64,000 nt of DNA, taken from NCBI GenBank assembly GCA_023266215.1, contig JAHFRQ010000002.1, positions 204,001 to 268,000 on the forward strand. The letters run 5' to 3'. A program made the position numbers and the translations under genes. The notes under the pieces were generated by a model. It was not told the origin of the DNA and did not search any database. It worked only from the letters and a program-made list of their open reading frames with translations. How positions within the stretch are numbered: the stretch's first letter is position 1; the number at the start of each line of letters is the position of its first letter. Source of the stretch: Gammaproteobacteria bacterium. Its GTDB lineage: Bacteria; Pseudomonadota; Gammaproteobacteria; Coxiellales; Coxiellaceae. Shown here in pieces: positions 16,719-27,665 of the stretch.

Positions 16719-18164
16719 ATGTCATCAAAATTCATTGGACGTGAAGAAGAACTTAAATTATTGGGCCACTTATTAAGCAAAAAAAGCGCAAGCTTAGTTG
16801 TCATCAAGGGTCGTCGCCGCATCGGGAAAAGTCGCTTAATTGAGGAATTTGCAAAACGAAATGCGCTGGATCATTTTTATGTTTTTGCATGATTGCCTCC
16901 CACAGAAAAAACAACAGAACAATCTCAGCGCGATGAATTTTCACGACAACTGGGCGATGCAATAAACATTGTAGGCATTCGAGCAGATAACTGGAATACA
17001 TTATTTTTATTATTATCCGAACACACTCAGCGAGGAAGAATATTAATTTTATTTGATGAAATTTCATGGATGGGTTCGCTGGATGCAGATTTTTTAGGTA
17101 AACTTAAAAATGCCTGGGATTTAAAATTTAGTCAAAATGCAGAATTAATTTTAGTCCTATGCGGATCAGTCAGCGGCTGGATAGAAAAAAATATTATTCA
17201 GAGCACGGGATTTTTAGGAAGACCTTCATTAAATCTTACGTTAGAGCAACTGCCATTATCAACTTGCAATGAATTTTGGATGGAAAACGGCGTTGGCGTT
17301 TCGGCTTTTGAGAAGTTTAAAATATTATCTGTGATTGGCGGAATTCCACGTTATTTAGAGTTTATTGATCCCGCTGTTTCTGCTGAAGAAAATATCAAAC
17401 GTCTTTGTTTTATGAAAAACAGTATTTTACTAAATGAATATGAATATATATTTAGCGATATTTTTGCAAAGCGCAGCCCTATTTATAAGCGCATTGTTCA
17501 ACAGCTGATCCAGGGACCCGCCGATCAAAATGAAATTTCAGAAAAAACAAAACTAGCGCGTGCAGGAAACTTAAGTGATTACTTGGATGATTTAACACAA
17601 AGTGGATTTATTGAAAGAGATCATACTTGGCAATTGCAAACCGGCAATATATCAAAATTGAGCAAATATAGGCTGAAAGATAACTATCTTCGATTTTATT
17701 TAAAGTATATTCAAGCTCAAAAATCAAAAATCGAAAAGGGCATTTTTCATCAAACATCGCTGACGACTTTGCCCAATTGGGATATTATTATGGGGCTGCA
17801 ATTTGAAAACTTAGTATTAAATAATCATCTTGGGTTAATTCGAGCGATCGGCATACAACCTGATGAAATTATTTTCTGTAACCCATTTTTTCAAAGGCAA
17901 ACAGCCAGACAGCTGGGCTGTCAAATTGATTACCTAATTCAAACTCGGTTTGACACTGCCTATATTTGCGAAATTAAGTTTTCTCGATTTGAAGTTGGCA
18001 TAGAAATTATCGCTGACATGAAAAGAAAAATTGAGCGCTTAAAATTACCAAGACATTTTTCCTATCGTCCCGTGTTAATTCACGTCAATGGCGTTCGCGA
18101 TGACGTAAAAGAAAGTAATTTTTTCTCAGCAATAATCGACTTTAGTCTATTTTTAAAAAAATGA
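16719..18164 (+). pseudogene. Archaeal-type AAA ATPase/DUF234, interrupted by an in-frame TGA
   Basis: One continuous frame broken only by TGA at 16890-16892. Before it: MSSKFIGREEELKLLGHLL, Walker A VVIKGRRRIGKSRLIEEFA and FYVFA. After it, without a shift: LPPTEKTTEQSQRDEFSRQL, Walker B ILILFDEISWMGSLDADFLG, sensor LVLCGSVSGWIEKNII, GFLGRPSLNLTLEQL, a winged helix and the DUF234 tail GCQIDYLIQTRFDTAYICEI. Relatives have a Gly-Leu-x-Pro-Thr stretch here, so GGA changed to TGA is the simplest explanation. The ATG at 16719 is the start (a TTG at 16692 is also in frame). Without readthrough only a 57-residue fragment, or a product lacking the P-loop, could be made. The rest is undamaged, so the mutation looks recent. 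Confidence 0.85.
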
Positions 18165-18179
18165 CTCTAAAGGGCAATT

Positions 18180-18791
18180 TTATCGGTTTGAATCTATGAT
18201 TTTTTCTAAAGCGCCGCTGATCATAATTTTGCGACTTTTATTATTGACCAACTTAAGCCAGCTTTCAAATACTTTAAAATTAAAATTTTCTGGAAGCTCA
18301 AGCTCAGTTAATTTTTTAAATAAATTTGATTTGACGGGTTGCAAATATAACGTATCAAACAAAGCTTTTTCAGGTGTTGCCATTAAAATACAGCTTTTTC
18401 CAATCATCTCATACCCTGTAAATAAAAAACTATTGATGCTGTGAAGCGAGATTGTCGCAAGCGGGGTTTCAAACACTTTTGTTTTTCCGTTTGATATCGC
18501 ATATATTGTATTGGGAATTTGATCAATCATGCCGCGATAATATAAAGCAGAATACAAGGAAACATAAGCTTGCATCGGATAGGCCAACATGTTTGGCAGT
18601 AAAAGCGGGTCAACCAAATCCGAATAAGCCCAACGAGCACGAGCCAGATGAACAATTGTTTTTTGCCTTGCTAATTTAGACAAAATAATGGCTGCGTAAT
18701 TACTGGTAACATCCAACAGTGCGGCCGCATCTTTTGTAAAAAAAAGAGGCTCCAGTCTTTTTAATTTCTGATAGGCATCAAGTAAGTTCAT
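18180..18791 (-). CDS. AbiEi-like antitoxin of a type IV toxin-antitoxin pair
   Basis: A 203-residue protein with an N-terminal winged helix (LEPLFFTKDAAALLDVTSNY, then AAIILSKLARQKTIVHLARA, RWAYSDLVDP) and an AbiEi C-terminal domain (YPMQAYVSLYSALYYRGMID, SINSFLFTGY, CILMATPEKALFDTLYL). AbiEi proteins repress their own promoter and counteract the AbiEii nucleotidyltransferase without direct contact. It overlaps the toxin gene stop by 4 nt (ATGA), so it is translated after it. In described AbiE operons the antitoxin gene comes first; here it comes second. It may instead be an AbiEi-type regulator that simply accompanies this toxin. Confidence 0.82.
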   Translation of the reverse strand: MNLLDAYQKLKRLEPLFFTKDAAALLDVTSNYAAIILSKLARQKTIVHLARARWAYSDLVDPLLLPNMLAYPMQAYVSLYSALYYRGMIDQIPNTIYAISNGKTKVFETPLATISLHSINSFLFTGYEMIGKSCILMATPEKALFDTLYLQPVKSNLFKKLTELELPENFNFKVFESWLKLVNNKSRKIMISGALEKIIDSNR

Positions 18792-19537
18792 TTTATTAAA
18801 CCATCAATATAATCATGCACTTTATTCGAAATCAAAAGCCAATAGTCTTTCTCCCCGTATTCTTTTTGATATTCTTGCTCCAAATAACTGACAACCTGTG
18901 ACTTATAATCCGCAAAACTAACTGATAATAGCGCTTCAATTGCCTTTTCTTCGGTTATTTTTGTAATAGCTATTTTTTCACAGGGGCTAATATGCAACAA
19001 ATGATACAAATCAAAAACATCTCGCGCTTGTGTTAGTGATCGATTCGCAAGAGCAAGAATTTTCTGCAGGATTCCTTCACCAATTCCATAATGTGATAGT
19101 CGCATTGGCGGGAGGCGATATTGCTGACATACTTTCACGCTAACATCACCCAGTTCATGCGTAGATTTATCTTTGCGTCTTGAAAACTCAATTTTGGTAT
19201 TTAATGGCATCTCAGATTTTACTGTAGACAATTGGATTTTCCAGCGTTGTGTTGTCAGCGTTTGCTTTGGTGTGGTCGATGTAATTCGCTCAATACCCAC
19301 TCCTTGAAGTAATTTTATAAATGAAGGGGCGTTTAATATATTGTTGACCTTGTTTTCAAGGGTATTTTTTTGAATTTTCACGATATCAATATCAAGATCC
19401 TCTGAATAGCGCGCACTGTCGAAAAAAAACCTAAGATTACACCCACCCTTAACGGCATATAATTTTGAATCAATAACCTGATGAAACTGCCTTAAAAATA
19501 GCAAATGAAATAGTTCAACCTGAGCTGCTGCTAACAT
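18788..19537 (-). CDS. AbiEii-family nucleotidyltransferase toxin
   Basis: A protein of about 249 residues of the nucleotidyltransferase AbiEii/AbiGii family. The motif YAVKGGCNLRFFFDSARYSE followed by DLDIDIV gives the GGxxLR and DLD active-site residues. Later segments are INLS-like strands (WKIQLSTVKSEMPLNTKIEF), RLSHYGIGEGILQKILALANR and the RDVFDLYHLLHI motif (the RDxxDLY of the family). The start is the ATG at 19537 (MLAAAQVELFH); the longer frame to 19804 would run through the operator and into trpS. Family members modify tRNA by adding nucleotides, which stops translation. It is the first gene of a two-gene unit, with its stop overlapping the AbiEi start. Confidence 0.85.
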   Translation of the reverse strand: MLAAAQVELFHLLFLRQFHQVIDSKLYAVKGGCNLRFFFDSARYSEDLDIDIVKIQKNTLENKVNNILNAPSFIKLLQGVGIERITSTTPKQTLTTQRWKIQLSTVKSEMPLNTKIEFSRRKDKSTHELGDVSVKVCQQYRLPPMRLSHYGIGEGILQKILALANRSLTQARDVFDLYHLLHISPCEKIAITKITEEKAIEALLSVSFADYKSQVVSYLEQEYQKEYGEKDYWLLISNKVHDYIDGLIK

Positions 19538-19543
19538 TTCAAT

Positions 19544-19582
19544 AATCCCGATAAATGTATAATATAAACACTTACTGGGATT
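19544..19582 (-). promoter_or_regulatory. Palindromic operator around the -10 of the AbiE pair
   Basis: Arms AATCCCGATAAATGT (19544-19558) and ACACTTACTGGGATT (19568-19582) match in 12 of 15 positions when one is inverted. Between them, on the minus strand, lies a TATTATAC -10 box. AbiEi antitoxins are known to bind inverted repeats in their promoter, and this has that form. It is 6 nt from the toxin start codon. Confidence 0.6.
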
Positions 19583-19718
19583 ATAGATTATTGCCATTAA
19601 AAACACTACTTTAATATGACTATTCTCAATATCTTGTTTATTTAGGATATTTACCGCATTCGATTGACAGAGAAGCCCAAACTCGCCATTATAAATGCTT
19701 TTAAAAATAAGGTTTTTT

Positions 19719-20744
19719 ATGTCCAAACCAAGACTGCTCACTGGCGATACGCCAACGGGAAAATTACATCTAGGCCACTTTGTTGGGTCACTTGAAAATC
19801 GCATTAAATTACAAAATGAATATGACTGTTATTTTTTAATTGCCAATCCCCACGCTTTTTCAACCAAAGCTGAGAAGCCGCAAGAAATTCGGGACAGCGT
19901 TTTAGATATTACTTGTGACTATTTAGCGGCGGGCATTAATCCCGATCAATCTTGTATTTTTCTAGAATCCGATATTCCAGCAATCTTTGAGCTCGCTACT
20001 TATTTTAGCATGTTGATTTCCTACCCAAGATTAATGCGCAATCCAACGATTAAAGATGAGATTCGCGATAAAGATTTAGGGGATCATTATTCGATGGGAT
20101 TTTTGTGGTATCCGATTTTACAAGTTGCCGATATTTTAGCTTTTTTACCTGAAGTCGTGCCGGTAGGTGAAGATCAAATTCCACATTTAGAATTAGCGCG
20201 TGAAGTGGCACGAAAATTTAATGCTGTTTATTGCGGAAAAGAAGATGGATTATTTCCTGTCATTAAACCACTCTTGGGACGCACCAAAAGATTAGTCGGT
20301 TTGGGTGGCCCAAATGCGCAAGGCAATTTATTAAAAATGAGTAAGTCTTTAAATAATGCGATCTTACTATCAGATGATGCGGATGCTATTAAGAAAAAAG
20401 TGATGGGTATTTACACGGACCCCAAACGAATTCGCGCAACGGATCCTGGAACGGTTGAAAATAATCCGCTCTGGATTTTTCATGATACCTTTAATTCAGA
20501 TAAAAAATGGGTTGAAGATGCAAAAGAAAAATATCGCGCTGGCACGATTGGTGATGTTGATTGCAAGAAAAAACTAATTGAAATATTAGTTGAATTAATT
20601 TCACCCATTGCACAAAGACGCGCAGAATTTGAAAAGAATCCCGATTATATTTTACAGGTCTTGCGAAAAGGCGCTGAAAAAGCCAATGTTGTTGCAAATA
20701 AAACGTTGTTGACCGCAAAAGCATGGATGCGGCAGGTTTTTTAA
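19719..20744 (+). CDS. trpS: Tryptophanyl-tRNA synthetase
   Basis: Class I aminoacyl-tRNA synthetase that charges tRNA-Trp. The 341-residue product begins MSKPRLLTGDTPTGKLHLGH, where TGDTPTGKLHLGH carries the HIGH-type motif, and has EDQIPHLELAREVARKFN and LLKMSKSLNNAILL, the KMSKS loop. The C-terminus holds the anticodon-binding helices (YRAGTIGDVDCKKKLIEIL, PIAQRRAEFEKNP). It resembles the longer TrpS form with an RLVGLGGPNAQG insertion. The start is the ATG at 19719 with AAGG six nt upstream; an in-frame TTG at 19695 is unlikely. It is divergent from the AbiE pair, whose palindrome lies about 140 nt upstream. Confidence 0.95.
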   Translation: MSKPRLLTGDTPTGKLHLGHFVGSLENRIKLQNEYDCYFLIANPHAFSTKAEKPQEIRDSVLDITCDYLAAGINPDQSCIFLESDIPAIFELATYFSMLISYPRLMRNPTIKDEIRDKDLGDHYSMGFLWYPILQVADILAFLPEVVPVGEDQIPHLELAREVARKFNAVYCGKEDGLFPVIKPLLGRTKRLVGLGGPNAQGNLLKMSKSLNNAILLSDDADAIKKKVMGIYTDPKRIRATDPGTVENNPLWIFHDTFNSDKKWVEDAKEKYRAGTIGDVDCKKKLIEILVELISPIAQRRAEFEKNPDYILQVLRKGAEKANVVANKTLLTAKAWMRQVF

Positions 20745-20780
20745 ATTGCTGATTTATATCATTATTTTTTTAAACTAACA

Positions 20781-20849
20781 AAATAGTATGTATTCTATTA
20801 TACAAATAGTATGAAGTGAATTGACAAAATGGTAAATATCATCTAATCT
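20781..20849 (+). promoter_or_regulatory. Direct repeats and promoter of the ATPase at 20856
   Basis: AAATAGTATG occurs at 20781-20790 and 20804-20813 (23-bp period). A perfect -35 TTGACA (20821-20826), a 17-bp spacer and TAATCT (20844-20849) follow, and the ATG comes only 6 nt after the -10, so the transcript would start at or next to the start codon. The repeats are direct, unlike the palindromes in front of the sister genes. Confidence 0.55.
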
Positions 20850-20855
20850 TGTCTG

Positions 20856-22082
20856 ATGAGTTATCAGCGCTGGCAATCATCCATTATTATTAACGCCTTA
20901 AAAACAAGGCGAGTGGTGATTATTGCAGGCGCAAGGCAATGCGGCAAAACAACGCTGTCAAAAGAATTGATCACGCCGGAAGTTGAGTACCGTACGCTCG
21001 ATTCCAAAATAATGCTGGATATGGCTAAAACCGATCCAGAAGAGTTTGTAAAACATGGTAGTCAATGCATGATTATCGATGAAGTGCAAAAAGCCGTTGA
21101 GTTATTGCCCGCAATAAAAATGCTTGTCGATGAAAACACGCGGCCAGGACAATTTTTATTAACCGGGTCTGCAAATATTTATTCCTTACCAGGTGTGACA
21201 GAATCGCTTGCGGGCAGAATTCGAAATATTCCTCTTCGACCTTTGTCGCAAGGCGAAATAGCGGGACACAAACCCAATTTTTTAGAAAATGCTTTTAAAC
21301 GAGAATTTCACAAACACACTGAAATATTTAGCCGAGATAATATTATTGAAATCGCTTTGCGCGGTGGCTATCCAGAGCCGCTGGCATTTTCACGAGATGA
21401 TCGAGTTTTGTGGCATCAAAACTATATTGATATTTTATTGGAACGCGATTTAAAAGAAATCATCAATATTCGCAGACAAAAAGCAATGGAAATATTAGTG
21501 CAAGTTGTCGCGGCATGGTCAACAAAACAAATTGATATTTCAGCGATTGGGGCGGGCTTAGAACTGCAACGCCATACTGTTGAAAGCTACTTTAATGCAT
21601 TAGAAGCACTTTATTTAATTGACCAAATTCCTGCCTATTCAAAAACAGATTATGATTGCATTGGCAAACGCTCAAAATTAATTATAAATGACAGCGGCTT
21701 GATGTCATCTATTTTAAACTGGAAATTAGATGACATTCGACTGGATGCGCAGCGCGTTGGAAAATTAATTGAAACACATGTTGGAAATGAATTGCAAAAG
21801 CATATTGATACCACCGAGCAAAAATGTGTTTGGTCACATTACCGCGATAAAAGCAAAAGAGAAATTGATTTTATCATTGAGAATAATAATGGCGATTTAT
21901 TGGGAATAGAAGTAAAGGCAAGCACCAGCGCTGATTCAGCTGATTTTCAACATTTAAGATGGTTTCAGGAAAATATTGCGCCACCTAAAAAGAATTTTAC
22001 CGGTATCGTATTATACACAGGAAATCACATCGGCTCTTTTGGAAACAATATGTGGGCTGTGCCGATTCCGTGTTTGTATTAA
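20856..22082 (+). CDS. AAA_14/DUF4143-family ATPase
   Basis: A 408-residue ATPase: Walker A VVIIAGARQCGKTTLSKEL near residue 20, VEYRTLDSKIMLDMAKTDPE, Walker B CMIIDEVQKAVELLPAIKML and sensor QFLLTGSANIYSLPGVTESL followed by AGRIRNIPL. A winged-helix region follows (KQIDISAIGAGLELQRHTVE, SYFNALEAL). The DUF4143 tail has the intact motif REIDFIIENNNGDLLGIEVK. The sequence MSYQRWQSSIIINALKTRRV at the start is typical of the GARQ subgroup. No Shine-Dalgarno is present and the -10 is almost adjacent, suggesting a leaderless message. It is followed by the convergent AlbA_2 gene. The function is unknown; this subgroup is very common in accessory DNA. Confidence 0.9.
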   Translation: MSYQRWQSSIIINALKTRRVVIIAGARQCGKTTLSKELITPEVEYRTLDSKIMLDMAKTDPEEFVKHGSQCMIIDEVQKAVELLPAIKMLVDENTRPGQFLLTGSANIYSLPGVTESLAGRIRNIPLRPLSQGEIAGHKPNFLENAFKREFHKHTEIFSRDNIIEIALRGGYPEPLAFSRDDRVLWHQNYIDILLERDLKEIINIRRQKAMEILVQVVAAWSTKQIDISAIGAGLELQRHTVESYFNALEALYLIDQIPAYSKTDYDCIGKRSKLIINDSGLMSSILNWKLDDIRLDAQRVGKLIETHVGNELQKHIDTTEQKCVWSHYRDKSKREIDFIIENNNGDLLGIEVKASTSADSADFQHLRWFQENIAPPKKNFTGIVLYTGNHIGSFGNNMWAVPIPCLY

Positions 22083-22105
22083 GAATTTATTTTCTAATTA
22101 GCTCG

Positions 22106-23437
22106 CTAACACAAAACATATTTTACACTCGGGCCATTTCCAATGCGCTTTATTTTTTTTGACTTTATTAGTAAATTTAATTTTCGCGTAGCTGTATTGC
22201 GAGATACCTGCAAACATTTTTCAGCATCGCTCAACCTAATTTCTTTTTGAATTGAAAATAGTGCCATTAATTTAGTTTCATCGGTAGAAAATTTATTGTT
22301 ATCTAGCATAAAATTAAAAATAACCTTTACACTATCTGCGCCTTCAATAAATTCAGGTTTTTGAATCCCCATTTTTTCACAGCTTTCTTGCATTAATCGA
22401 ATACCTGTTCCTAGTTTTTCAACAAGTCCAAATTGCCTTGCGATCCTCGCTAAATTGGGGTTGCGCAAATAAGTGCTGCCGTCACCCACTTGATTAATGC
22501 TCATTAGTCCTGGAAAATTTCCGGGGCTAAATATTTCCAATCGATTATCATATAATGCAATTTTAGTCGCTCCAGCAATCCAATATTTTCGATGAATCAC
22601 CGCGTTAATAATGGCTTCACGAAGCGCAATCTCAGGAACTATTGTTTTTCCTTTTAATTTTGCACCCGATAATTTAAAATCACGCATCAACCATGATTTA
22701 ATTAATTCAAAACTGTGCTCGACTTGGTCTTCTAAGCAACCCTTTATTTCTTCTGTTTGAATAATGTCGCGGCCGTCAACTCCTCGAAATCGCGTGCAAT
22801 GCACAAGCGCTTCTGGAATATAAGCTTCCGGCGACTTGCAAAACATTAATGTGCCTGCAATAGTTGGAAAATATTTTTCACCTTGCGTTGTGGATCGTGT
22901 CAATATTTTTTCTGAAACCAACTGCTTTCGATCAACTCGTTTAAAAACATTTTTAAGCAACTCTCCTGATAAAACACTGGTTTTTGCATGAACAAGCTCT
23001 TCATCAAAATTAATTCGTCTATTTTCTCGCATCAATTCTTCAATATACTCTAGATTCGCTTTGCGCGTATTGGCACCCGCTCTTAAATAAACTCCGTTAG
23101 GAATACCTTCGGTTTTAATAAACACTGGTTTTTTTCCATTGTAATTTATTTCAATAATCATCACGCTTACACTACCAAAATTTTTTTCATATATTTCTGC
23201 AAAGAGACTTGGGCTTGTTGAATCATATAGACTATTAGGAAATTCATCATAAACCCTATCTCTTGTTTTATTATCAACCCCTATAATTTCAAGGCTTTTA
23301 TCATTGATACCAATAATAATTTTTCCACCGGAGCCATTTGCAAATGCGACACACGTTTTTATTAAAGCATAAAAATTGGGTAATGCTGATTTAAACTCCA
23401 GCGATTTTGACTCTCTTTCGGGATAAGTATATGTCAT
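22106..23437 (-). CDS. AlbA_2-domain (Schlafen-type) putative transcriptional regulator
   Basis: A 443-residue protein with the N-terminal AlbA_2 domain (ESKSLEFKSALPNFYALIKT, CVAFANGSGGKIIIGI), an ATPase-like HATPase_c_4 domain (ALREAIINAVIHRKYWIAGA, then RLEIFSPGNFPGLMSIN and GLVEKLGTGIRLM), and a C-terminal winged helix (IRLSDAEKCLQVSRNTATRK, LNLLIKSKKI). Proteins of this build are annotated as divergent AAA-4/ATP-dependent regulators, are often encoded alone in accessory regions, and some belong to defence islands. AGGAG lies 6 nt before the ATG at 23437. Its promoter region carries an array of TTGCACCAA repeats, so it is probably autoregulated. It is intact. Confidence 0.88.
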   Translation of the reverse strand: MTYTYPERESKSLEFKSALPNFYALIKTCVAFANGSGGKIIIGINDKSLEIIGVDNKTRDRVYDEFPNSLYDSTSPSLFAEIYEKNFGSVSVMIIEINYNGKKPVFIKTEGIPNGVYLRAGANTRKANLEYIEELMRENRRINFDEELVHAKTSVLSGELLKNVFKRVDRKQLVSEKILTRSTTQGEKYFPTIAGTLMFCKSPEAYIPEALVHCTRFRGVDGRDIIQTEEIKGCLEDQVEHSFELIKSWLMRDFKLSGAKLKGKTIVPEIALREAIINAVIHRKYWIAGATKIALYDNRLEIFSPGNFPGLMSINQVGDGSTYLRNPNLARIARQFGLVEKLGTGIRLMQESCEKMGIQKPEFIEGADSVKVIFNFMLDNNKFSTDETKLMALFSIQKEIRLSDAEKCLQVSRNTATRKLNLLIKSKKIKRIGNGPSVKYVLC

Positions 23438-23448
23438 CCACAGCTCCT

Positions 23449-23525
23449 ATTGCACCAATTGCACCAATATAGCACGTATTGCACCAATTGCACCAATTAT
23501 TTTTGAATTGCACCAATGGTGCAAT
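23449..23525 (-). promoter_or_regulatory. TTGCACCAA operator array of the AlbA_2 gene
   Basis: The 20-bp sequence ATTGCACCAATTGCACCAAT occurs at 23449-23468 and again at 23478-23497 (29-bp period). A third site, ATTGCACCAATGGTGCAAT (23507-23525), is a near-perfect palindrome of the same unit. In all there are five direct TTGCACC units and one inverted within 77 bp, directly upstream of the Shine-Dalgarno. It is a dense regulator-binding array. Confidence 0.72.
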
Positions 23526-23542
23526 GGGAGAACGCTATTTTT

Positions 23543-23802
23543 TTAAGTTAACAAAATCTCTCTGCCAATTTTTACAACATCATTTAAGGGAGCGGTAGTA
23601 TTATTGATTAATATCACAATCCCTGATTGTTGACTTGGAATAACGGCGATATAAGACTCAAATTGATGTGTCATACCCGTTTTATCAATTAATGCGTTGG
23701 CATTATATTTGTGCCAGGCAACCCGATTGCAGCGGATAAATAATGTGACATGTCAGCAATGTCTGAATGCAATGCCCACGCACCTCTAAAAAAGCGTTTC
23801 AT
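23543..23802 (-). pseudogene. C-terminal fragment of a class C beta-lactamase-type serine hydrolase
   Basis: The minus strand encodes DKTGMTHQFESYIAVIPSQQ, then SGIVILINNTTAPLNDVVK and IGREILLT before a stop at 23545-23543. This is the KTG triad and C-terminal end of AmpC-like enzymes (KTGxTxGFxxYxAxIPxxxxGIVxLxN). Upstream, in a different frame, are MKRFFRGAWALHSDIADMSH and YLSAAIGLPG, the segment that normally precedes the KTG by some 50 residues. A frameshift near 23720 and the loss of the first two thirds, including the SxxK site, leave only debris. It lies between the Fic stop and the AlbA_2 operators. Confidence 0.75.
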
Positions 23803-23811
23803 GAAGGATTA

Positions 23812-24939
23812 TTACTCTTTAAAAATATCGACATATTTTCGATAAATATAAGATTTTCCATAAACCTGATTTTTATTTTTTTGTTGTAAAATTCCCAGCT
23901 CAACAAATCTATTAATAACTTTGTTTGCACCTTGTCTCGTAAATCCAGTCCATTTCTGCACTATTGCAACATTGACAACGGGCAATTTAAACAATTGAAA
24001 TAAAACTTCTATTGTGCTTTTCGCTTCTGTTTTCCCTAAGGATTGAATTTTTTTCATCTCTTCTTCGCGTAAGGCCACAATTTTTTTTGACACAGCAATA
24101 GCTTCAAGCGAAGTGTCAATAATTCCATCCAAAAAGAAATCAAGCCAATGTTCTGTTTTTCCATTATGATAAGCATGAATGCGATCGTAGTATATTTTTT
24201 GATGGCGTTTAAAATAAGATGATAAAAACAACACTGGTCGATCTAATAATTTTTCAAGGCATAAATATAATGTAATCAGCATACGACCTGTTCTGCCATT
24301 GCCATCTAAAAATGGATGAATTGTTTCGAATTGCGCGTGAATCAAACCTGCTTTTATAATCGGCAAAATATCATCTGATTGATGAAAAAATTTTTCCAGT
24401 TCACTCATATTTTTCATCATTTCATGCGCAGGGGGTGGAACAAATTGTGCATTATTCAGTGTTGTGCCACCAATCCAATTTTGAGATTGACGAAAATGCC
24501 CTGGATCTGAAAAATGAGATGCTCGACCTTCTTCCATTAATTCGCGATGTATTTCCTTAATTAGCCGCAAACATAATGGAAAATTTTTCAAACGATCAAG
24601 CCCATAATTGAGCGCCTGAATGTAATGCAAAATATCACTTACATCTTCTGGTAAGTTTTCTGATGTTTTAGAGGTTGCTTCAATCGCATCTATCATGGTC
24701 GCTTTTGTGCCTTCAATTTGACTAGATGAAGCAGCATCTTTACAAAGGTACATAAATAAAAAAAAATCAACATCGGGCAGTAGCTGCGTTACACCATCTA
24801 ATTTTCCTAGTGACAAGGTTGCATTGCTTGCTTTTTGGATTAATTTCTTAGAAAAATCAAAGCCTTCTTCCGGCGGAAAAACTGCGGGAATGAATGCTTC
24901 ATATCCCTGTGGCTGCTTAACAAAACGACCTATTTTCAT
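23812..24939 (-). CDS. Fic-domain AMP-transferase family protein with N-terminal inhibitory motif
   Basis: A 375-residue Fic protein. The N-terminal domain (often called Fic_N/DUF4172) contains SSQIEGTKAT near residue 76, matching the inhibitory helix motif (S/T)xxxE(G/N) that blocks the active site in class II Fic enzymes. The Fic core has the complete catalytic motif HPFLDGNGRTGRML near residue 213, preceded by KAGLIHAQFETI. A C-terminal winged helix follows (VAIVQKWTGFTRQGANKVIN, RFVELGIL). Fic enzymes usually transfer AMP from ATP to hydroxyl groups of target proteins. The targets here are unknown. It is a single gene with GTAAA/TTTAC repeats in its promoter, and it is complete. Confidence 0.92.
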   Translation of the reverse strand: MKIGRFVKQPQGYEAFIPAVFPPEEGFDFSKKLIQKASNATLSLGKLDGVTQLLPDVDFFLFMYLCKDAASSSQIEGTKATMIDAIEATSKTSENLPEDVSDILHYIQALNYGLDRLKNFPLCLRLIKEIHRELMEEGRASHFSDPGHFRQSQNWIGGTTLNNAQFVPPPAHEMMKNMSELEKFFHQSDDILPIIKAGLIHAQFETIHPFLDGNGRTGRMLITLYLCLEKLLDRPVLFLSSYFKRHQKIYYDRIHAYHNGKTEHWLDFFLDGIIDTSLEAIAVSKKIVALREEEMKKIQSLGKTEAKSTIEVLFQLFKLPVVNVAIVQKWTGFTRQGANKVINRFVELGILQQKNKNQVYGKSYIYRKYVDIFKE

Positions 24940-24941
24940 CT

Positions 24942-25002
24942 GTAAAAACCGTTTACTTGCTTGGTATAATGTAAATAGTATTTCATAAACTGTTTACATT
25001 AT
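24942..25002 (-). promoter_or_regulatory. Palindromic repeats in the Fic promoter
   Basis: ATAATGTAAA (24966-24975) and TTTACATTAT (24993-25002) are perfect 10-bp inverted arms 17 nt apart. GTAAAAACCGTTTAC (24942-24956) is a smaller palindrome of the same half-site next to the start codon. A TTGATA -35-like box lies at the outer arm. This suggests repression through repeated GTAAA half-sites, possibly by the Fic protein's own winged helix. Confidence 0.6.
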
Positions 25003-25029
25003 CAAGGGTATTGTTTGCCCTGTTGTTCT

Positions 25030-27554
<2,525 letters not shown>

Positions 27555-27665
27555 TTTGCCCTCGTCCTGTTAAGTGTTAAAAAATGCTGAAAGCATACTG
27601 TATATTTATATAAAAAGCGATTGTTTCTTGTGATTAGAGACCGCTTCTTTTACACTGGAAATATT

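Noticed and set aside
16890-16892. TGA read as tryptophan or another amino acid (altered genetic code)
   Set aside because: rpmH, recF and the ATPase at 62445 end properly at TGA, so the standard code is used; a point mutation is simpler.
19538-19804. Longer AbiEii protein starting at 19804
   Set aside because: It would run through the palindromic promoter and into the trpS coding sequence on the opposite strand; family similarity begins at the ATG at 19537.
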